A stretch of DNA of 44,116 nt from Beijerinckiaceae bacterium (GTDB taxonomy: Bacteria; Pseudomonadota; Alphaproteobacteria; Rhizobiales; Beijerinckiaceae). Positions 38,606 through 44,116 of this stretch are shown here, piece by piece. The first letter of the stretch is position 1. Each line of letters starts with the position of its first letter. The position numbers and the translations under genes are program-made. The notes under the pieces were generated by a model. It ran no database searches, was not told where the DNA came from, and worked only from the letters and a program-made list of their open reading frames with translations. The stretch lies in the NCBI GenBank assembly GCA_947370975.1, contig CANBNG010000026.1:1-44116 (forward strand). The letters run 5' to 3'.

Positions 38606-39499
38606 ATGAGCACATCCCCGCACCAGCCCCGCGTCCTGCGCGGTCTTTCCGAATTCGATGCCAGCTATGATGTCGTCTTGTGCGATGTCTGGGGCGTCAT
38701 CCACAATGGCCAGGCGCGCTATCCGGCGGCCTGCAACGCGCTGCGTCGCTTTCGCGACAAGGGCGGCACGGTGATCCTCATCACCAACGCGCCCCGGCCG
38801 AGTCCGCCCATTCTGGAGCAGCTGGCCGGCTTGAGCGTGCCGCGCGAAACCTTCGATGACATGGTGACGTCTGGCGATGTCACTCTGTCCTTCATCGCAG
38901 AGCGTGCGGGCCAGCCGATTTATCACATCGGGCCCGAGCGCGATCTCACCCTGTTCGAGATTTCGCAGAAGCAGACCGGCGTTGCGCCGCGTCTGGTGCC
39001 GCTGGCGGATGCCGCTTATGTCGTCATCACCGGCATGTTCGACGATCGCAACGAAACGCCGGACGATTATGCGCCGCAACTGGAAATCATGCGCGCGCGC
39101 GGGCTCGACATGATTTCGGCCAATCCCGATCTCGTCGTCCATGTTGGCGACGAATTGATCTATTGCGCGGGGGCGGTGGCTCAGGCCTATGCGCAGCGCG
39201 GCGGTCGCGTGTTTCAGGCGGGCAAGCCCTTCGCGCCGATTTATGAGCGTGCATTGGCGCTTGCCGAGCAAATGCGGGGCGGGCCGGTGGCGCGCGGGCG
39301 CATTCTGGCCATCGGCGACGCCATGCGCACGGATGTCGCGGGCGCGGTTGATTTTGGTGTCGATGCCTTGTTCGTGACCTCAGGCATTCATCGCGAAGAA
39401 CTGCACAGCGAAGGCGCGATCGACCTTGCGGCCTATCGGCAGTTTCTGGGCGAAAATACGCGCCATCCGATTGCCGCCATCCCGGAACTCGTCTGGTAG
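38606..39499 (+). CDS. HAD-superfamily class IIA hydrolase (TIGR01459-like)
   Basis: The 297-residue protein is a HAD hydrolase of the NagD-related class IIA. Motif I reads LCDVWGVIHNG with the nucleophile Asp27; the usual second Asp is Trp29, which is typical of this subgroup. Motif II is ILITNAPRP, the Lys motif is around FQAGKPF, and motif III is ILAIGDAMRTDVAGA. It should remove phosphate from a small molecule; the substrate is unknown. The 276-bp gap before it contains no gene I can support. Confidence 0.9.
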   Translation: MSTSPHQPRVLRGLSEFDASYDVVLCDVWGVIHNGQARYPAACNALRRFRDKGGTVILITNAPRPSPPILEQLAGLSVPRETFDDMVTSGDVTLSFIAERAGQPIYHIGPERDLTLFEISQKQTGVAPRLVPLADAAYVVITGMFDDRNETPDDYAPQLEIMRARGLDMISANPDLVVHVGDELIYCAGAVAQAYAQRGGRVFQAGKPFAPIYERALALAEQMRGGPVARGRILAIGDAMRTDVAGAVDFGVDALFVTSGIHREELHSEGAIDLAAYRQFLGENTRHPIAAIPELVW

Positions 39500-39618
39500 A
39501 GCTGTAATCCTAAGTTGAATTGCGCGATGTTGCAGTGCGGGAGAGTGTGGTTGTCCACGCTGGACCCTCATTGCTTCGTCGTTTGGACGAGCGGCTGGCG
39601 TGCTACTTTTGAGAAGCC

Positions 39619-40089
39619 ATGTCCTCCGCACCTTTAACGTCTCATTATTTCGAAGATCTCACTCTCGGCATGCGCGCGAGCATCATGAAAACCGTGATGG
39701 CGGATGATGTTGTGGGTTTTGCGACGCTCTCGGGCGACCATAACCCCGTCCATCTGTCTGACCATTTTGCCAGCAAGACACGGTTTGGCGGGCGCATCGC
39801 GCATGGGCTTTATACGGCGAGCCTGATTTCCGCCGTGCTTGGCATGCGGCTGCCGGGGCCGGGCGCTGTCTATCTGTCGCAGACGCTGAATTTTCGCGCG
39901 CCGGTGCGCATCGGCGATGTCATCACGGTTTCGGCCGAAGTGGTCGAGCTGATCGCGGAGGGGCGGCGCTGCAAGCTCGCCTGCGAATGCGTGGTCGACG
40001 GGAAGGTCGTGCTCGATGGCGAGGCGCTCGTCATGGTGCCTGCGCGGCGCTTTGTCCCGTCGGCCAGGGTTGCTGCATCCGTGCCTTGA
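39619..40089 (+). CDS. MaoC-family (R)-specific enoyl-CoA hydratase, PhaJ-like
   Basis: The 156-residue hot-dog-fold protein has the hydratase motif FATLSGDHNPVHLSDHFA, with catalytic Asp40 and His45 at the PhaJ spacing, then GGRIAHGLYTASLISAVLG. PhaJ hydrates enoyl-CoA to (R)-3-hydroxyacyl-CoA, a PHA precursor, and other MaoC enzymes serve fatty-acid or dicarboxyl-CoA metabolism. Two phasin genes in the window make a PHA link possible but they are 35 kb away. The ATG at 39619 follows a GAGAAG leader. Confidence 0.88.
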   Translation: MSSAPLTSHYFEDLTLGMRASIMKTVMADDVVGFATLSGDHNPVHLSDHFASKTRFGGRIAHGLYTASLISAVLGMRLPGPGAVYLSQTLNFRAPVRIGDVITVSAEVVELIAEGRRCKLACECVVDGKVVLDGEALVMVPARRFVPSARVAASVP

Positions 40090-40187
40090 CGGGGCGGGCG
40101 GGGCGCGGCAGTTTGCGCCCGCTTCCCGCGCCTTCGCGCGCGCGATCCTCCAGCTATGGTTTTGTTTTGTCAGGTTCGCGCCCTCCC

Positions 40188-41183
40188 ATGACCGACGGAC
40201 TCAAAGGCCCGCTCGTGCCCGAACCCCACGTTCCGGGGCTTGTCGTGGTCACCGACCCGCAGACCCCCCCGCCGGGGCTTGAGGGCGCGGTCGTCGCGAT
40301 TGGCAATTTCGATGGCGTGCATCGGGGCCATGCGGTCGTGATCGGCGCGGCCGAGGCCATGGCGCGCAAGCTCGGCAAACCCTGCGCGGTGCTCACCTTC
40401 GAGCCCCATCCGGCCGATCATTTTGCGGGCCGCCCGGTGATTTTTCGCCTGACGCCCGAGCGCGCCAAGGCCGTGGCTCTGGCCCGCCTCGGGCTCGAGG
40501 CCATGGTCGTCTTCACCTTCGATGAAAAGCTGGCCGGCCTCACCGCCGAGCAATTCGTGCAGGATGTGCTGCTGCGCCGCCTGAAGATTTCGGGCGCAGT
40601 CGTGGGCTATGATTTTCACTTCGGCAAGGGCAGGGCGGGCTCGCCCGATTTCCTGCGCGAGGCCGGCGCGCGCCACGGCTTTCTGGTCGAGGTGGTGGAA
40701 AAGGTGCTGGCCGATGTCGGCGGCAGCCCCGAGGCGGTCCATTCCGCCGCCACCCGCACGGCGCTGGAGGCGGGCGACGTCATGACCGCGCGCCGTCTGC
40801 TTGGCCATGATTATTTCGTCACCGGAGAAGTGGTGCACGGCCAGAAGCTTGGTCGCGAGCTTGGCTACCCGACCGCCAATCTGGCGCTCGATCCCTCCTG
40901 CCGCCTGCGCTACGGCATTTATGCCGTGAGCGTGAGTGTGGACGGGGTCAGCCACAAGGGCGTGGCCAGCTTTGGCAAACGCCCGACGGTCGATAACGGC
41001 CCGCCGCTGCTTGAGATTTATATCCTTGATTTTTCAGGCGATCTATACGGAAAAATTCTGGAAGTGACGTTCATCGACTGGATCCGCCCGGAGGAGAAAT
41101 TCGCTTCCCTTGAGGCGCTTGTCACCCAGATCGAGGACGATGTGCAAAAGGCGCGCGCGATTCTTGGCAGGGCGGAAGTTTAG
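40188..41183 (+). CDS. ribF: Bifunctional riboflavin kinase/FAD synthetase
   Basis: The 331-residue enzyme makes FMN and FAD. The N-terminal FAD synthetase domain shows AIGNFDGVHRGHAVVI and TFEPHPADHF; the C-terminal kinase domain shows GRELGYPTANLALDPSCRLRYGIYAVSV and TVDNGPPLLEIYILDFSGDLYG. The ATG at 40188 has only a weak upstream Shine-Dalgarno sequence; a 67-codon extension upstream lies over the previous gene and is rejected. ribF before ileS is a common order in alphaproteobacteria. Its stop lies inside a 31-bp direct repeat. Confidence 0.95.
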   Translation: MTDGLKGPLVPEPHVPGLVVVTDPQTPPPGLEGAVVAIGNFDGVHRGHAVVIGAAEAMARKLGKPCAVLTFEPHPADHFAGRPVIFRLTPERAKAVALARLGLEAMVVFTFDEKLAGLTAEQFVQDVLLRRLKISGAVVGYDFHFGKGRAGSPDFLREAGARHGFLVEVVEKVLADVGGSPEAVHSAATRTALEAGDVMTARRLLGHDYFVTGEVVHGQKLGRELGYPTANLALDPSCRLRYGIYAVSVSVDGVSHKGVASFGKRPTVDNGPPLLEIYILDFSGDLYGKILEVTFIDWIRPEEKFASLEALVTQIEDDVQKARAILGRAEV

Positions 41184-41414
41184 ATCCCACGCGCCGTCTG
41201 ATTCCCCGCCCCCTTGTGGGGAGGGGCTAGGGGTGGGGGTCGCACCATCCATAAAGAGAGGGGCGCAGCTGGGTTGCTTCGCTCCGCTCGCAATTACGGT
41301 ATTGGCTGGCGGGTAAGTTCGCATAACCCCCACCCCGCTCAGCCTGCGGCTGAGTCGACCCTCCCCACAAGGGGGCGGGCGTATAGATCCCACGCGCCAT
41401 CTGATTCCCCGCCC
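41181..41414. repeat. Mosaic of intergenic repeats between ribF and ileS
   Basis: A 31-bp direct repeat (41181-41211 and 41384-41414, one mismatch) starts TAGATCCCACGCGCC and flanks the element. Inside it a 21-bp perfect inverted repeat, arms 41205-41225 and 41359-41379 (CCCGCCCCCTTGTGGGGAGGG), can form a long hairpin. Between them is a REP-like arm at 41275-41298. The left direct repeat includes the ribF stop codon. The rest of the gap up to the ileS start shows no gene I can support. Confidence 0.88.
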
Positions 41415-41510
41415 TGAGAGCCTCTCGACCATGGCGTTATGGGCCAGAATGGGGTATGCCGCTGGTCTTGTTTTCAGGGGTTTTCCCCGCAGTTCGAGCC
41501 GCAGCACGAC

Positions 41511-44116
41511 ATGACCGAGTCCCAAGCTCCCGACTATTCGCAGACCCTCAATTTGCCGCGCACGGATTTCCCGATGCGCGCCGGCCTGCCGCAGAAGGAG
41601 CCCGAGATCCTCGCCCGCTGGAAGGCGATGGACCTGTACAAGCGCATCCGCGAGACCTCCGCCGGGCGTCCGCGCTTCGTGCTGCACGATGGCCCTCCCT
41701 ATGCCAATGGCAACATTCACATTGGCCATGCGCTCAACAAGATCCTCAAGGACACGGTGGCGCGCAGCCAGCAGATGCTGGGCTTCGATTCCAATTACGT
41801 GCCGGGCTGGGATTGCCACGGCCTGCCGATCGAATGGAAGATCGAGGAGCAATATCGCGCCAAGGGCCGCAACAAGGACGATGTGCCGGTCGTCGAATTC
41901 CGTCAGGAATGCCGCGCCTTCGCGCAGAGCTGGCTGAACACGCAGCGCGAGGAATTCAAGCGGCTGGGCATCACGGGCGATTGGGATCATCCCTATTCGA
42001 CCATGGCCTTTCATGCCGAAGCGCAGATCGCGCGCGAGATCATGAAGTTCAAGGACAATGGCCTGCTCTATCGCGGCTCCAAGCCCGTGATGTGGTCAGT
42101 GGTTGAAAAGACCGCTCTGGCAGAGGCGGAAATTGAATATCACGATCACCAGAGCGATATGGTGTGGGTGAAGTTTCCGGTGGTTGCCGGATCGCTCGCC
42201 GATGTTTTCGTCGTCATCTGGACGACCACGCCCTGGACGCTGCCGGGAAATCGCGCGATCTCTTTTTCGCACAAGATCGAGTACGGCCTGTACGAAGTCA
42301 CCGCCAACGAGCGTGATTTCGGGCCGAAGGTCGGCGAGAAATATGTCCTCGCCGTCAAGCTCGCCGAAGCTGTCGCCTCGACTGCAAAGATCGGTCTCGC
42401 CAAGGTCGGCGACGTGCCTGCAGATGTTCTGAGCGCCACCGTCTGCGCCCATCCACTGGCCTCGCTCGGCTACGATTTCACCGTGCCGTTGCTCGATGGC
42501 GATCACGTCACCGACGACACCGGCACGGGCTTCGTGCATACTGCGCCCGGGCATGGCCGCGAAGACTTTGAAATCTGGATGGCGTCTGGCCGTATGCTGG
42601 CGGAGCGTGGCATCAGCACGCGCATCCCCTTCACCATCGATGATGACAGCCTCTACACGGCCGATGCGCCGGGCTTTGAGGGCAAGCGTGTCATCACCGA
42701 AAAGGGCGACAAGGGCGATGCAAACGAGGCCGTCATCAAGGCGCTCATCGAGCGCGACAACCTTGTCGCGCGCGGTCGCCTGAAGCATCAGTACCCGCAT
42801 TCGTGGCGCTCGAAAAAGCCCGTCATCTTCCGCAACACGCCGCAATGGTTCATTGCGATGGACAAGCCGTTCCGGCTTGCTCCATCGGACGCTTCGGGCA
42901 AGCCCGAAGCTGCTGGGTTCATTGCGATTGACAAGGAATTCAACCTCGGCCCGTCGCTGCGCACGGTGGCTTTCGAGGCCATCGGGCAGACCCAATGGGT
43001 GCCGGCCTCGGGCGAGAATCGCATTCGCGGCATGATCGAGAACAAGCCCGATTGGGTGATGTCGCGCCAGCGCGCCTGGGGGGTGCCGATCACGGTGTTC
43101 GTGCATCACGAGAGCAAAGAGATGCTCGATGATCCGCGCGTCGATGCGGCCATTGCCGAAGCCTTCGAGACCGAGGGCGGCGATGCGTGGTTCAAGGACG
43201 GGGCCAAGGAGCGGTTCCTGACCGCCTTCGGCCACTCGCCCGATGACTATGACATGGTGATGGATGTGCTCGATGTCTGGTTCGATTCCGGCTCGACCCA
43301 TACCTATACGCTCGAAGACCCGAAACACTTCCCCGGTCTGGCAGGCACCCGCCGCAAGGTGGACGGGGGCCGCGATACCGTGATGTATCTGGAAGGCTCG
43401 GACCAGCATCGCGGCTGGTTCCAGTCCTCGCTGCTGGAAAGCTGCGGCACGCGCGGCCGTGCGCCGTTCGATGTGGTGCTGACCCATGGCTTCGTGCTGG
43501 ACGAGAAGGGACAGAAAATGTCCAAATCGCTCGGCAATGTCACGGCACCGCAGGATGTCATCAAAGATGCCGGTGCCGATATCCTGCGCCTGTGGGTGGC
43601 GGCGTCCGACTATTCCGACGATCTCAGGATCGGCAAGGAAATCCTCAAAACCTTCGTCGAAACCTACCGCAAATTGCGCAATACCATGCGCTGGATGCTG
43701 GGCTCGCTGGCCCATTACGATGCCAAAAACAGCGTCGATGCCAGCCAGATGGGCGAGATCGAACGGTTGATGCTGCATCGTCTGGCGGAACTGGAACCGG
43801 TGATCCGCCAAGCCTATGCGGACTATGATTACCGCAAGGTCATCTCCGAATTGTCCTTGTTCATGAACACCGATCTGTCGGCCTTCTATTTCGATATCCG
43901 CAAGGACACGCTCTATTGCGATGCACCGTCGAGCGCAACGCGGCGGGCCTCGCTGGAATGTATCGAGCAGATTTTCCGCGCGGTGACGCTGTGGCTCGCG
44001 CCCATTCTGGTGTTTACCTGCGAGGAAGCGTGGCTGGCGCGTTATCCGGATGCCGAATCCGTGCATCTGGAGGGCTTCCCCGCCAGTCCTGCGGCGTGGC
44101 TTGACACGGCGCTGGA
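41511..44116 (+). CDS. ileS: Isoleucyl-tRNA synthetase, partial (C-terminus cut by the window)
   Basis: 868 codons are present with no stop; the family is about 950-1000 residues. The class I signature NIHIGHALN lies at about 68-76 (His70) and the KMSKS loop at 669-673 (GQKMSKSLGN). The editing domain is recognisable by VIWTTTPWTLPGNRAI and DDTGTGFVHTAPGHG. It charges tRNA-Ile. The ATG at 41511 begins MTESQAPDYSQTLNLPRTDFPMRAGLPQKEP, typical of the family. The anticodon-binding domain is partly visible at the right end; the C-terminal zinc domain, if any, is outside. Confidence 0.97.
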   Translation, partial: MTESQAPDYSQTLNLPRTDFPMRAGLPQKEPEILARWKAMDLYKRIRETSAGRPRFVLHDGPPYANGNIHIGHALNKILKDTVARSQQMLGFDSNYVPGWDCHGLPIEWKIEEQYRAKGRNKDDVPVVEFRQECRAFAQSWLNTQREEFKRLGITGDWDHPYSTMAFHAEAQIAREIMKFKDNGLLYRGSKPVMWSVVEKTALAEAEIEYHDHQSDMVWVKFPVVAGSLADVFVVIWTTTPWTLPGNRAISFSHKIEYGLYEVTANERDFGPKVGEKYVLAVKLAEAVASTAKIGLAKVGDVPADVLSATVCAHPLASLGYDFTVPLLDGDHVTDDTGTGFVHTAPGHGREDFEIWMASGRMLAERGISTRIPFTIDDDSLYTADAPGFEGKRVITEKGDKGDANEAVIKALIERDNLVARGRLKHQYPHSWRSKKPVIFRNTPQWFIAMDKPFRLAPSDASGKPEAAGFIAIDKEFNLGPSLRTVAFEAIGQTQWVPASGENRIRGMIENKPDWVMSRQRAWGVPITVFVHHESKEMLDDPRVDAAIAEAFETEGGDAWFKDGAKERFLTAFGHSPDDYDMVMDVLDVWFDSGSTHTYTLEDPKHFPGLAGTRRKVDGGRDTVMYLEGSDQHRGWFQSSLLESCGTRGRAPFDVVLTHGFVLDEKGQKMSKSLGNVTAPQDVIKDAGADILRLWVAASDYSDDLRIGKEILKTFVETYRKLRNTMRWMLGSLAHYDAKNSVDASQMGEIERLMLHRLAELEPVIRQAYADYDYRKVISELSLFMNTDLSAFYFDIRKDTLYCDAPSSATRRASLECIEQIFRAVTLWLAPILVFTCEEAWLARYPDAESVHLEGFPASPAAWLDTAL

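Noticed and set aside
41456..42106. 216-residue open frame overlapping the start of ileS
   Set aside because: It is a plus-one/plus-two frame of ileS with random, Arg/Ala-rich composition.
42096..44066. 656-residue open frame antisense to ileS
   Set aside because: The sense frame is unmistakably IleRS with HIGH and KMSKS. The antisense frame is a codon-bias artefact.

Overview
The window looks like a chromosomal segment of a GC-rich alphaproteobacterium, most likely a member of the Hyphomicrobiales (Rhizobiales). The clues agree: an alphaproteobacterial-type tRNA-His without the extra 5' G, a HisRS of the matching divergent type, a full CtrA box upstream of a PdhS/DivJ/PleC-like kinase, phasins, a BacA/BclA-like ABC peptide transporter, and ribF followed by ileS. 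No phage, plasmid, IS element or CRISPR array is visible. Gene density is high. Many neighbours overlap by ATGA/GTGA, and several tail-to-tail pairs abut or share stop-codon bases.

Layout. 1-3.7 kb: the start of a [2Fe-2S] hydroxylase subunit gene (cut by the window edge), an FAH-family hydrolase, methionine-salvage mtnA, an orphan TctC-type binding protein and a small secreted protein. 3.8-8.7 kb: tRNA-His, two phasin genes behind two matched palindromes (candidate PhaR operators), then a 997-residue cytoplasmic PAS histidine kinase behind a TTAA-N7-TTAA CtrA box, and a DUF2147 protein. 8.8-11.9 kb: a Pat-like acyl-CoA synthetase/GNAT fusion, a REP-like palindrome and a 69-residue protein.

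11.9-21.3 kb is a 2-hydroxyacid oxidation region. lutABC (L-lactate) on the minus strand diverges from a DUF3422 membrane protein, which is followed by glcDEF (glycolate). A histone H1-like Lys/Ala-rich protein with an acidic C-terminal domain starts 10 bp after glcF. 21.3-26.4 kb: a short HPF/RaiA-like ribosome-binding protein, a DUF2076 protein, an O-antigen-type flippase, and groESL with a recognisable promoter, CIRCE operator and terminator.

26.6-34.3 kb: an IHF-alpha-like protein, a BclA-like ABC exporter with an N-terminal membrane extension, and a minus-strand series (aminotransferase, ParD/ParE-type toxin-antitoxin pair, hisS, M23 peptidase, META-domain protein). 34.5-44.1 kb: a three-gene HlyD-FtsX-LolD-like exporter operon, an SGNH hydrolase, a class IIA HAD hydrolase, a MaoC/PhaJ-like hydratase, ribF, a mosaic of intergenic repeats, and ileS running off the right end.

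I found no clearly new multi-gene system. The items most worth following are the CtrA box in front of the kinase that probably feeds the CtrA pathway, the paired palindromes before the phasins, the H1-like/acidic-domain protein joined to glcDEF, the DUF3422 gene between the lactate and glycolate operons, and the co-evolved tRNA-His/HisRS pair.
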